A stretch of DNA of 64,000 nt, from assembly GCA_963798775.1 (NCBI GenBank), contig CAWCUK010000001.1:1488001-1552000 (forward strand), read 5' to 3'. Source of the stretch: CAWCUK01 sp963798775 (lineage in GTDB: Bacteria; Bacteroidota; Ignavibacteria; Ignavibacteriales; Ignavibacteriaceae). The notes beneath the pieces are model-generated. The model saw nothing but the letters and a program-made list of their open reading frames with translations, had not been told where the DNA came from and ran no database searches. Of the stretch, positions 33,482 through 42,389 are shown one piece after another (positions within the stretch are counted from its first letter, which is position 1; each line of letters opens with the position of its first letter). Position numbers and translations under genes: made by a program.

Positions 33482-33614
33482 TTATGATCTTCATTACAAT
33501 TGTTAGGGCTGTTTGTTCCGGTAAGTTTTAATTAGCTAAACAATTATATACTTTAAAATAACTTATATAAAAACATACAATACTCAATATTCAAATTTTG
33601 GCCGGAGGAGTTTT

Positions 33615-34049
33615 ATGAATGTTAAGCAGATTGATGAATGGGCGGACAGACATCACCCTAAATGGCTTGATCTTTTAAGAATTATTTTAGGAATTCTTCT
33701 AATAATGAAGGGTTCATATTATGTTGCTCATCGTGTCGAAATTTTATCTGTTCTAGCCACAGCTAATCTTCAATTTATTGATTTCATTTTTGCCCAATAT
33801 GTTACAATAGTTCAAATAGGCGGCGGTATATTTATTGCGATAGGATTGCTGACACGCTTAAGCATCTTATTTGAGCTCCCTATTTTAATTGTCGCGGTAT
33901 TTTTTGTAAATCTTCCGAATACTTTTTCTGATCTAAACTCGGAACTTGGGTATTCTATTTTAGTTCTCTGTCTTTTAATCTTCTTTTTATTCTACGGCTC
34001 CGGTCCTCTCTCACTCGATTATTATTTAAAAACTCATAAAAGCAGATAA
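33615..34049 (+). CDS. DoxX-family membrane protein (paralogue 2)
   Basis: A 144-residue, four-helix membrane protein. It aligns with its upstream neighbour over the full length (HHPKWLDLLRIILGILLIMKGSYY, IFIAIGLLTRLSILFELPILIV, YGSGPLSLDYYLKTHK), so it is a tandem duplicate. The N-terminal segment QIDEWADRHHPKW replaces KIGSWAEHHHPKW in the other copy. A perfect GGAGGAG ribosome site is present. Function is unknown. Confidence 0.8.
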   Translation: MNVKQIDEWADRHHPKWLDLLRIILGILLIMKGSYYVAHRVEILSVLATANLQFIDFIFAQYVTIVQIGGGIFIAIGLLTRLSILFELPILIVAVFFVNLPNTFSDLNSELGYSILVLCLLIFFLFYGSGPLSLDYYLKTHKSR

Positions 34050-34060
34050 GTTTTAAAATC

Positions 34061-34086
34061 CTCTTCATCGAAAAAAAATGAAGGGG
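34061..34086 (+). terminator. weak hairpin after the DoxX pair
   Basis: CTTCAT (34063-34068) pairs with ATGAAG (34078-34083), extendable with a G-T pair and a C-G pair. A T-rich stretch follows after GGGA. Confidence 0.4.
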
Positions 34087-34117
34087 ATTTAAATTTTGCT
34101 TTAAGTGGAAACATGCC

Positions 34118-34144
34118 TTAATAATTTAAAATTCCGTCCGATAA
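34118..34144 (+). promoter_or_regulatory. putative sigma-28 promoter before the 619-residue gene
   Basis: TTAA (34118-34121), exactly 15 nt, then TCCGATAA (34137-34144), against the sigma-28 consensus TAAA-N15-GCCGATAA. The -10 box ends 28 bp before the start codon at 34173. The -10 is a near match and the -35 is off by one base. Confidence 0.5.
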
Positions 34145-34172
34145 TAAACCTACGGCAAGTTGTATATAAATT

Positions 34173-36032
34173 ATGATTAACCAGGAAAACATATCGTTAG
34201 ATGATCAACTAGATGTAAATTCTATTAGAGAATCGAGCTACGCAAAATTTACCACATTGGGAAAGGAACATTTCCGTGCCGAAGATCCGCTGGAAATTAC
34301 AAATGTAGTAAAAGAGCTGGCACAATTTTATAAATTTCAACTGCCTCAAGAATTAAATGAAATATTTATAAAATTTGAAGAAGCCCCTCTATTTTGGATT
34401 TCCGGTTCTTCGACAATAAAAAAACTGGAAGATAATTTTAAATTAAATCATCCCAGGAAATTGGTTTTAGATTATTTCCGGTTTATAAAGGAGTTTTATT
34501 TAAAATGGGCAATTATTCAATCGGAATCAGAGAAAAAATATTTTGCCGCTTCCGCGTTAAATTTCATTAATAAAGATGCGAATAAAGATGTAATACTGAA
34601 TATATTTTTACACGCAACAATACTTATTTATGAAAGATCTCTTTTTAATCCTCAAAAAGCGTTAAAACTATTAAACAATGCCCGAACAAGTTTAGAAAAT
34701 ATTATTATTGATGAAACAGTTAAAAAAGAACTATACTATTTAATTTCACTCTATGAAGCCTTCGCTTCTTTGGCGCTGAAACAAATTGAAGATGCCAGAT
34801 TTAGTTTTGAATCCGCCTCAAATAATTTTCCGGCCGGAATTACCGCAAAATTTTATTTAGCCTTAACCGAACTAATGCTTAATAATGTTACTTTTTCGGA
34901 AGTACTGGTAAAAGAAATTTTTGAGTATGACAAAAAAAGATTGGAATTCGCGCTGGACAACAAAAATCTGAAGATGTTTTCCTATCTGCTTAATCATAAT
35001 ATTACCTATAACTTATTTTATTATTATGAATTTTCTCGGCACTTAAATGTTTTTGAAGAGATGATAGAATTATTTTTTAACGCGGGAAGATTTACAATTG
35101 AAAGTTTAAAAGATAAAATTAAAATTTTTAAGGAAGCGAAAGTAAAAGAATATTATACCGAGGAGATGACAGTCTATATTTTATTTATTGAACAATTTCT
35201 GCAAAAGTATTTACAGAGTAAAAACCTGCTGCTTCTACTTGTATGCGCCGAAAAACTGGATGTAATATTTTCGGATATTGTATCGGAATTAAAAGCCGCA
35301 ATAAAAAACCGTTTTCGTATAGAACTAGACGATAAAATAAAAATTTTTGATGATAAAATAAAAACCTTTCATCAAGTTATAGAAAGAATAAAAAAAGAGA
35401 TAGAAGCCAATAAAAATTCCGCAAAAGAGAATCTGAAAAAAGCGATAGAAAAAGTTGAAAAGCACATAACATTTAATATAAAAGCAATTGAGTATAGATT
35501 GGATAATTTAGACAAACAAGGAAATCTAAATCCGGAAAACGCATTTAAAAACGCTATGATTTATACCATTATTGTTACCTTTTTAGTATTTATGGTAGGA
35601 GGATTTGCGGGATATTCAAATAGCTACAGCATTAATATTTATAATTTAAAAAGTGTATTATCTGTAATAATTACTTCGGGAGCTAAATGGGGAGCGGTAA
35701 GTTTTCTAATCGGAATTATAGTTTCTTTTATGGCTGCCGGATCTGTTTTAGTAGAAAGATCAAACCAAAGACAAAATCTTGTAAAGGCAATTTCTTCGTT
35801 AAAAAACACTAAACAAAAAGAAATAGACAGAATAAAAAAAGATTCGCAGGCTCGCGAGAAAGGCACTATAAATACTCTTGAGTCTTCAATTAAAGAACAG
35901 GAAAAAAGAATAGAAGAAGTAAACGAAGAAAAATCTTTTCAGCTGGTTAACCTAAAAAAAGAAAATGATGAACAAATGAATAAAGAACTCTCCAAAATAA
36001 AACTCCTGCTTAGGTTAAGTAATTTGGATTAG
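34173..36032 (+). CDS. large membrane coiled-coil protein, function unknown
   Basis: A 619-residue protein I do not recognise. Residues ~1-380 are helical and include a TPR-like solenoid (for example FNPQKALKLLNNARTSLENIIIDETVKKELYYLISLYEAFASLALKQIEDARFSFESA). A charged coiled coil follows at ~385-450, then two membrane helices (~463-483 and ~505-527) and a second coiled coil (~535-615). The membrane hairpin between coiled coils places both long arms in the cytoplasm. It has no clear ribosome site but a sigma-28-like promoter just upstream, and it abuts the flagellin glycosylation operon. A motility-linked role is therefore an inference from context only. Confidence 0.6.
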   Translation: MINQENISLDDQLDVNSIRESSYAKFTTLGKEHFRAEDPLEITNVVKELAQFYKFQLPQELNEIFIKFEEAPLFWISGSSTIKKLEDNFKLNHPRKLVLDYFRFIKEFYLKWAIIQSESEKKYFAASALNFINKDANKDVILNIFLHATILIYERSLFNPQKALKLLNNARTSLENIIIDETVKKELYYLISLYEAFASLALKQIEDARFSFESASNNFPAGITAKFYLALTELMLNNVTFSEVLVKEIFEYDKKRLEFALDNKNLKMFSYLLNHNITYNLFYYYEFSRHLNVFEEMIELFFNAGRFTIESLKDKIKIFKEAKVKEYYTEEMTVYILFIEQFLQKYLQSKNLLLLLVCAEKLDVIFSDIVSELKAAIKNRFRIELDDKIKIFDDKIKTFHQVIERIKKEIEANKNSAKENLKKAIEKVEKHITFNIKAIEYRLDNLDKQGNLNPENAFKNAMIYTIIVTFLVFMVGGFAGYSNSYSINIYNLKSVLSVIITSGAKWGAVSFLIGIIVSFMAAGSVLVERSNQRQNLVKAISSLKNTKQKEIDRIKKDSQAREKGTINTLESSIKEQEKRIEEVNEEKSFQLVNLKKENDEQMNKELSKIKLLLRLSNLD

Positions 36033-36216
36033 GGGGATAACTTAATCAATAGTAAAATTAATCTTTTTCCTCCCGGCATAAAACTGCCCATATCTGAAAT
36101 TTGATAAAAAAAATTGCAAAAATTTTGAACTCTCTCAACCGGTGTGTATATAATTTTGGCTAATAATGGCCAATGAGATAATAAAATTCAGAAAACTCAT
36201 CGCAAACTGCACAAAA

Positions 36217-36243
36217 TAATTCCCTATTGTTATGGTACGATAA
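36217..36243 (+). promoter_or_regulatory. putative sigma-28 promoter of the glycosylation operon
   Basis: TAAT (36217-36220), exactly 15 nt, then TACGATAA (36236-36243). It lies 62 bp before the mutase gene at 36306 in a 273-bp gene-free stretch that otherwise shows only a short inverted repeat (36156-36173). Confidence 0.55.
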
Positions 36244-36305
36244 TGGGACATGAAAATGATAAATAAAATTTTTAGTGATTTTAAAATTTTACATTCTAAA
36301 TATTT

Positions 36306-37400
36306 ATGATTGAAACAGATTATATTGTAGTGGGTTCGGGGTTATCGGGTGCAGTTATAGCTAGAAGATTATTTGACTGCGGATTTAATGTTCTTATTGT
36401 AGAAAGGAGAAATCATATTGGAGGGAATGTCTATGATTATGTTCATCCTAGCGGCATTAGAATACATAAATATGGTCCCCACTATTTTCGCACTAACTCT
36501 GAAAAGGTATGGAGTTTTGTAAATAAATATTCGGATTTTTACAAATATGAACCTTGTTTGAAATCGCATGTGGATAATAAATTAGAAAATTGGCCAGTTT
36601 CTGAAAGTTATATTAAAGCAAATATTGGTACAAATTGGAAGCCCGAATTTAATAGAACCCCATACAATTTTGAAGAGGCTTCTTTATCAATTATGCCTAA
36701 AAATGTATATGAAAAATTTGTAAAAGAATATTCTGAAAAGCAATGGGGTGTCGATACAAAAAAACTTTCAGTTGATTTGGTAAAGAGGTTTGATGTAAGA
36801 AAAGACGATGAGCCAAGATTAATGCGACATAAATATCAAGGAATTCCTGTAAATGGCTATTCTAGTTTTATGTCAGAGATGCTTAAAGGAATACCTATTA
36901 TTTTAAATTTTGATTACTTAAAGCATAAGTCAGAATTATTGGCTAGAAAGAAATTGATATACACCGGTCCTATCGATGAATATTACAATTATGAATTAGG
37001 CAAATTATTTTATAGGGGCCAGAAAAGAGAACATAAATATTTTGATAATATTAATTATTACCAGCCTGTAGGACAAGTAAATTATCCTAAAAAAAGTGAT
37101 GGTTCCCATATAAGAATTTTAGAATGGAAACATATGCTGCCTTTAGAATATGCAAGTAAAATTATGGGAACGGTTATAACATATGAAACTCCTTATACAC
37201 CTACTATTCCTGAAGATTTTGAATATCCCTTCCCGGATAAAAATAACCGGAGTATTTACAAGATATATTTGGAAAAATCTAAATCAGATAACAATGTTAT
37301 TTTTTGTGGTAGGTTAGGCGAATATAAATATTATGACATGGACCAGGCTATTGAAAACGCTGATATTATCGCTGAAAAATTAATAATGAATAATAAATAA
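36306..37400 (+). CDS. glf: UDP-galactopyranose mutase
   Basis: A 364-residue FAD enzyme that interconverts UDP-galactopyranose and UDP-galactofuranose. The N-terminal FAD site is DYIVVGSGLSGAVIARRL with a second glycine-rich piece ERRNHIGGNVYD. The active-site region YGPHYFRTNSEKVW corresponds to the usual GPHIFHT. Further signatures are EKFVKEYSEKQWGVD and GIPVNGYSSFMSEMLKG, and YTGPIDEYYNY. The C-terminal LGEYKYYDMDQAIENA is the late FAD/substrate contact. Placed just before three glycosyltransferases and flagellin, it may supply a galactofuranose-type donor for the filament sugar. The DNA looks more AT-rich than surrounding genes. Confidence 0.9.
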   Translation: MIETDYIVVGSGLSGAVIARRLFDCGFNVLIVERRNHIGGNVYDYVHPSGIRIHKYGPHYFRTNSEKVWSFVNKYSDFYKYEPCLKSHVDNKLENWPVSESYIKANIGTNWKPEFNRTPYNFEEASLSIMPKNVYEKFVKEYSEKQWGVDTKKLSVDLVKRFDVRKDDEPRLMRHKYQGIPVNGYSSFMSEMLKGIPIILNFDYLKHKSELLARKKLIYTGPIDEYYNYELGKLFYRGQKREHKYFDNINYYQPVGQVNYPKKSDGSHIRILEWKHMLPLEYASKIMGTVITYETPYTPTIPEDFEYPFPDKNNRSIYKIYLEKSKSDNNVIFCGRLGEYKYYDMDQAIENADIIAEKLIMNNK

Positions 37401-37418
37401 TTTCTATTTGAGACCCTA

Positions 37419-40400
37419 ATGAATAAATATGATCCTAATTTAGCTATTAATATTTCAAAGGAAGAGGCTTCAAATTCTGTTTTTTGTTTTCTCGGAGAAT
37501 TTGGTTATGAGATGATATCATGGATACCATATCTGCTCTATTTAAAACAAGAACTTAATATTAAGCTAACTACTGTAAGCAGAAAGGGTTCTAGAACCTT
37601 TTATTATTTTTCAGATGAACATATTGAAGTTGATCAAAGTTTAATCGGAGATATGTGGGGGAATCCAAATCACTACGCTCTTTTTCAAGAAAAACTGCTT
37701 CCTAAAAAGTTAATTCATCCTGGGCCTGACTTCATAAATAGAAGGAACATAATTATTGAAGGAATTGAATGGACAAACAAAAATATTCATACTATCATAA
37801 ATACAAGAAATTATTCTATTCCCGTTTATTCAAATATAAATGATGAATTACCTTTTAAAATAAAAAAGCCATATGTAGTAATTAATAATAAATTTTTTCG
37901 ACAATGGTTTAATAAATATCAAGCACCAATAAATTACTTTGATAGAGAAGATTTGCAAGAGCTGAAAACCCTTCTTCACTCATACGGTTTCTCTATTGTT
38001 TACAACCATTTTGTTGAACAAACTTCTAGCGATCAATTCTCCACTTTAGATGATGAAAATATTTTTGGGAATGATTCTTCTTCAATATGTTTAAATAATT
38101 ATTATTCGAAAATAAGTATTGAGGAAAGAAATAGATTACAATTATCGGTATATAACTCTGCCGAATTTGTAATTGGACCTCAAGGCGGAAATCTATATTT
38201 ACCTTCATTATGCAGAAAAAACTTATGGATGTTAATGAGGGATGGTGAGTATTTAGATTATTTAGAATTTGGCAGATTGTATGGTATTCAGATTAACTCT
38301 TTTTATGAACCAATACATATGATGGCAAGTATTAAACAGATGATGGAAGAGAAGAGGGATTTTGAGAATACACAAAAAGCTATTCAAGTAGTTCATGCAG
38401 CCTATTTAGGATTTGATCCTAAAAATGATAAAATCCCGAAACCTTTCTTTTCTATTTGTATCCCAACCTATAATAGAGCGAACTTTATAAAAAAAACGAT
38501 TGAAAGTGTATTAAGTCAAACTTATAAAAATTTTGAAATCATTATAATAGATGATGGTTCAACAGATAATACGGAAGAGGTTTTAAAAGAATATATAACT
38601 AATGAAGTAAGGTATATTAAGAAAGCCCATACAAATGCACCGGATTCTAGAAATTTAGCTATTGAAAAAGCTAGAGGGAAATATCTCATTTGGATTGGAA
38701 GTGATGATACAATAACTCCAACCTTACTTGAAATTTATTACAAATATCTCACTAATGATATTTCCATTGATATCCTCTATTGTCAACTACAATCTCATGA
38801 CCTACAAGGAAATCTACGATTAAAATATGAGTATAATGATTGGATGAATAAAAATAATGAAATGCTCAATTTCTTATTAGATGGATCACCTATACCAGAC
38901 GGCGGTACAGCAATCCGAAAATCTATTTTTTATGAAGTGGGAGGATATAATCCTCAATTCATAAGAGCACATGATTACGAGTTTTGGACAAGAGTTGTTG
39001 CCGCACAAAAATATAAAGCTAAACATATTCCTGAAGTTTTATATTACTATTTAATTCATGACAAAAATATAACAATGAATCAAAGTGGTAGAATAGACTT
39101 TAGTTTTGAAGCAAGAATTTTAAAAAGTGTTATAAAAAATAATGGCTTAAGCAGATTTTTAAACAATGAAACAAGTGCTTCTTCAGTTATAAATCTATTA
39201 TTGAAAATTGGGCTTAAATTTTATTCTTATAATGATTTACAAGAAGCTTCAAATTATTTTATTCAGGCTTTAATTCAGAGTCCTTCCATTAATAATTTGA
39301 AAGAGGTAATAAAAAATTACACTGGTAGAGGTGAATATAAATTAGCAAAAGAGATTGTTTATATAATTCAACCTCATTTTGAAAAGCATGGTCTAAATAT
39401 TAATTCAATTAAAAGCTTATTAAATGATTCTAATGAGACAAAAAGTATTTCTCCCATAACTACCGAAATTCCGAAAAAATATTTAGGGGATAAAAAATTT
39501 GAAACTCTAAAAGAAGCTGATTACCATCATATTTGGAAATTATATAACAAAAATAAGATTAATAGTGAGCCAATCGATATCATTTTTCTCACACATAATC
39601 GGCTAAAATATTTTGCGGAAACAATCTATTCTTTATATAAAAATACCAGATGGACATTTCGAGTTATAATTGTAGATAATAACAGCAACAAAGATTTTTT
39701 AGATTTTCTTGATGTAACATCATATTTATATGAAAAAGTAATTTTAAATCCCCAAAATGAGTATACTGCCGCTTTTCAAAAAGGTATAGACGTTAGCACA
39801 TCAGATCCCTTTATTGTTAGTGATCCCGATATACTGGTTCCGTATTATGATGGTAAATGTTGGTTAGAAAAACTTGTTGATCTACATATAAAGTATCCGG
39901 AAATGGGTATGATTGCACTTAATTTAGATAAGTCAAATTTACCACCTAAGATGCCTGATGTTTATTTAAGCGATAAACAAATTTTCAACAGAGAAATTAT
40001 TCTCTCGAATGTTGGGACGGTAATGCAAGCTATAAAACGATCTTATTTTAATTTTAAATATGTTACTGATTGGGAAACATGCGAGGGTATTAGAAATAAT
40101 AAAGGCTTAGTAGGTTTTGCAAAAAATATTTGTGGATATCATTTAGGTTGGAATGAGGAAATAGATTTTCCCGATTATATAGTAAAAAAATATAAATATT
40201 ATAAAATAAACTACGGGGTAGATACTTATAAATTATACACTAATAATAAAATAGTGTTAGACAAAATGAACAGATCGGTTGAGAAGAGTTCTAAAAAATC
40301 TTCAATTATAATTCTTACTCATAATTGTCTGCATTATACAAAAGAGTTGATTGCTTCAATAGAAAGTAATACTCCTCAAGATTATGAGATGGTTATAGTT

Positions 40401-42383
40401 GATAACGCAAGTAATGATGGTACAATTAGTTTTTTAGAAAATCTAAGAAAAAATTGTAGTGGTATAAAAATAATTTTAAATAAAGAAAATAAAGGGTTCC
40501 CTGAAGGGGTAAATCAAGGATTAACTGCAGCTGAGGGTAACTATTTAATTTTAATCAATAATGATGTTGTTGTTACAAAATGCTGGCTTGAGAGAATGAT
40601 TGAAATCGCAGAATCAAATCCACAAATTGGAATCGTTGGACCAATTTCTAATTTTGTTAGCGGCCCGCAATTAGATACGGAAGCAAAATACAAAACAATT
40701 GAGGAAATGCCTCAGTATGCACAGAAAGTGGCAGAAAAAAATAAAAATAAAATACTCGAATTTCCAAGGGTAGCTTTTCTTTGCACTTTAATTAAAAAAG
40801 AAGTAATAGAAAAGCTGGGCGGGTTGGATGAAAGATTTTCACCGGGCAATTTTGAAGATGATGATTTCTGTTTAAGGGCGCAGCTCGCGGGTTTTAAAAC
40901 AGTAATAGCTAAAGATATATTCATTCACCATTACGGGTCTAAAAGTTTTAAGGCTGCGGGAGAACAGAAATATCTCGAACGATTAAATATTAATAAACAA
41001 AAATTTGTGGAAAAATGGGGCGCCGATCCGGAAGAAATTTGGTTAAAAGGAAAAACATTTAAAAAACAAAATGTTTTTATACCGATTCAAAATAAAAGCA
41101 GTAGTAAAAATACATACTCAGAACTTGAAAACCACATAATTGATTTAATTAATAAAAATCAAATGCAAGACGCGATTGATCTTGCAGATTGTTTTTTTAG
41201 TGAAAATCAAAAAATAATACAAAAATTAGCTAAGACTGAAGTATTAAAAGGAATTGCTTTTCTCAAGTTAAATAAAGTTTCAAACGCCAAATCATCCTTT
41301 GAAAAAGCTTTAAACATAAATTCCGAATCTTCTGAAGCTTGTACAGGTTTGGCCGAATTATTTTTAATCGAAGAGAATTTGCAAGCCGCTAAAACCATGT
41401 TTGAATGGGCGGTTAAACTGGATCCTCAAAATACAATCGCTTCTGAAAGGCTGCGACAAATTGAAAACAGCAATTCTTCTGCGGAAAATGAAAACGGCTT
41501 AAAAGATTTCGCAGAAAGTATTTCTTCCGAAGATGAACAAAATGCACTTCAAAAAACATTGGAGGAAATTTTAATTTCGGTCAACCGGCTTTTTGAAAAC
41601 AAAAATTTTAATGAAGTAATCTCATCACTTATTAAAGTTGAAAACTTATTCTACTCTCAACCATCTGCCAAATTGCTCTCATCGTATGAATCTTATTTAG
41701 GATATAGTTACTTAGGCTTGAATAATTTAGATGAAGCAAAAATACATCTTGAGAAATCCCTGGAGGCAAATCAAGAATCATCAGAAGCTTGCGCCGGGTT
41801 AGCGGAAATATTTTATCTAAATGAAATGGATAAAGAAGCCGAGGTTATGTACGAATACGCTCTTCAATACGATTCGGAAAATCAATTTGCAAAGTTAGGT
41901 TTAGAAAAAATTTATACTTCGCTGGAAATAAAAGTTTCAGAAATTTTTGAACAAGAGGAACTACAAATGAGCGGCAGTCTTAATGAATTAATGGATAACA
42001 TTTATGTTTTATACAAAAGAAAAAAATTTAAAGAAGTTCTAGCAGTACTAACTTATGCTCAGCATATCGCTGATGATAATAATATTGAATCAGCCTCTTC
42101 TTTAGAAAATTTGAAAGGTTATAGCCTACTTGGATTAAATGAACTTGATGAGGCTAGAGAGTGTTTTGAGCAGGCTCTCCAATCAAATCCCGAATCTTCA
42201 CAAGCATGCGCCGGGCTGGCGGAAATATTCTTCTTAAACGGTATGCATAATGAATCCAAAACAATGTATGAATGGGCGGTTAAAAATGATTCATTAAATA
42301 ATTTTGCTATGAACGGGCTTACTAAAGTTAACGCTGCTCTTGGCCTGGAAAATAATCACAATTCACTTTTTAGTTTAAATTAA
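37419..42383 (+). CDS. giant multi-domain glycosyltransferase with TPR repeats
   Basis: A 1654-residue protein with at least five parts. Residues ~1-330 resemble a GT61/capsule-type transferase (LGEFGYEMISWIPYLLYLK; FVIGPQGGNLYLPSLC). Three GT2 (GT-A) domains follow. The first is at ~343-560 (FSICIPTYNRA, IIIDDGSTDNTEEV, IWIGSDD). The second is at ~717-930 (IDIIFLTHNRL, IIVDNNSNKDF, VSDPD). The third is at ~960-1200 (SSIIILTHNC, VIVDNASNDGT, LINNDVV, NFEDDDFCLRAQLAG). Residues ~1230-1640 are three homologous TPR-type units. No signal peptide is seen, so it acts in the cytoplasm. Next to flagellin, it probably builds an O-linked glycan on it. The function of each domain is family-based; the target is inferred. 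Confidence 0.85.
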   Translation: MNKYDPNLAINISKEEASNSVFCFLGEFGYEMISWIPYLLYLKQELNIKLTTVSRKGSRTFYYFSDEHIEVDQSLIGDMWGNPNHYALFQEKLLPKKLIHPGPDFINRRNIIIEGIEWTNKNIHTIINTRNYSIPVYSNINDELPFKIKKPYVVINNKFFRQWFNKYQAPINYFDREDLQELKTLLHSYGFSIVYNHFVEQTSSDQFSTLDDENIFGNDSSSICLNNYYSKISIEERNRLQLSVYNSAEFVIGPQGGNLYLPSLCRKNLWMLMRDGEYLDYLEFGRLYGIQINSFYEPIHMMASIKQMMEEKRDFENTQKAIQVVHAAYLGFDPKNDKIPKPFFSICIPTYNRANFIKKTIESVLSQTYKNFEIIIIDDGSTDNTEEVLKEYITNEVRYIKKAHTNAPDSRNLAIEKARGKYLIWIGSDDTITPTLLEIYYKYLTNDISIDILYCQLQSHDLQGNLRLKYEYNDWMNKNNEMLNFLLDGSPIPDGGTAIRKSIFYEVGGYNPQFIRAHDYEFWTRVVAAQKYKAKHIPEVLYYYLIHDKNITMNQSGRIDFSFEARILKSVIKNNGLSRFLNNETSASSVINLLLKIGLKFYSYNDLQEASNYFIQALIQSPSINNLKEVIKNYTGRGEYKLAKEIVYIIQPHFEKHGLNINSIKSLLNDSNETKSISPITTEIPKKYLGDKKFETLKEADYHHIWKLYNKNKINSEPIDIIFLTHNRLKYFAETIYSLYKNTRWTFRVIIVDNNSNKDFLDFLDVTSYLYEKVILNPQNEYTAAFQKGIDVSTSDPFIVSDPDILVPYYDGKCWLEKLVDLHIKYPEMGMIALNLDKSNLPPKMPDVYLSDKQIFNREIILSNVGTVMQAIKRSYFNFKYVTDWETCEGIRNNKGLVGFAKNICGYHLGWNEEIDFPDYIVKKYKYYKINYGVDTYKLYTNNKIVLDKMNRSVEKSSKKSSIIILTHNCLHYTKELIASIESNTPQDYEMVIVDNASNDGTISFLENLRKNCSGIKIILNKENKGFPEGVNQGLTAAEGNYLILINNDVVVTKCWLERMIEIAESNPQIGIVGPISNFVSGPQLDTEAKYKTIEEMPQYAQKVAEKNKNKILEFPRVAFLCTLIKKEVIEKLGGLDERFSPGNFEDDDFCLRAQLAGFKTVIAKDIFIHHYGSKSFKAAGEQKYLERLNINKQKFVEKWGADPEEIWLKGKTFKKQNVFIPIQNKSSSKNTYSELENHIIDLINKNQMQDAIDLADCFFSENQKIIQKLAKTEVLKGIAFLKLNKVSNAKSSFEKALNINSESSEACTGLAELFLIEENLQAAKTMFEWAVKLDPQNTIASERLRQIENSNSSAENENGLKDFAESISSEDEQNALQKTLEEILISVNRLFENKNFNEVISSLIKVENLFYSQPSAKLLSSYESYLGYSYLGLNNLDEAKIHLEKSLEANQESSEACAGLAEIFYLNEMDKEAEVMYEYALQYDSENQFAKLGLEKIYTSLEIKVSEIFEQEELQMSGSLNELMDNIYVLYKRKKFKEVLAVLTYAQHIADDNNIESASSLENLKGYSLLGLNELDEARECFEQALQSNPESSQACAGLAEIFFLNGMHNESKTMYEWAVKNDSLNNFAMNGLTKVNAALGLENNHNSLFSLN
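41120..42345 (+). repeat. three homologous ~120-residue TPR units inside the giant glycosyltransferase
   Basis: Units at about 41120-41470, 41560-41925 and 41975-42345 share the same order: a helical pair, then LGL/KL-N-x-L-DEA-like helix, then SSEAC(A/T)GLAE(I/L)F and a closing WAVK/YALQ helix. Units 2 and 3 are closest (SSEACAGLAEIFYLN and SSQACAGLAEIFFLN), so the array grew by internal duplication. Confidence 0.75.
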
Positions 42384-42389
42384 AGGCCG

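Noticed and set aside
30419..34049. Region of PRC-barrel, YtxH, CoA-binding and DoxX genes as a prophage or integrative element
   Set aside because: No integrase, att-like repeats, tRNA or phage structural gene is present; composition resembles the rest of the window.
36156..36173. Near sigma-54 element TTGGCTAATAATGGCCAA
   Set aside because: The GG-to-GC spacing is 9 nt instead of 10, and the sequence is better read as a short inverted repeat (TTGGC/GCCAA); the sigma-28-like box is closer to the gene.
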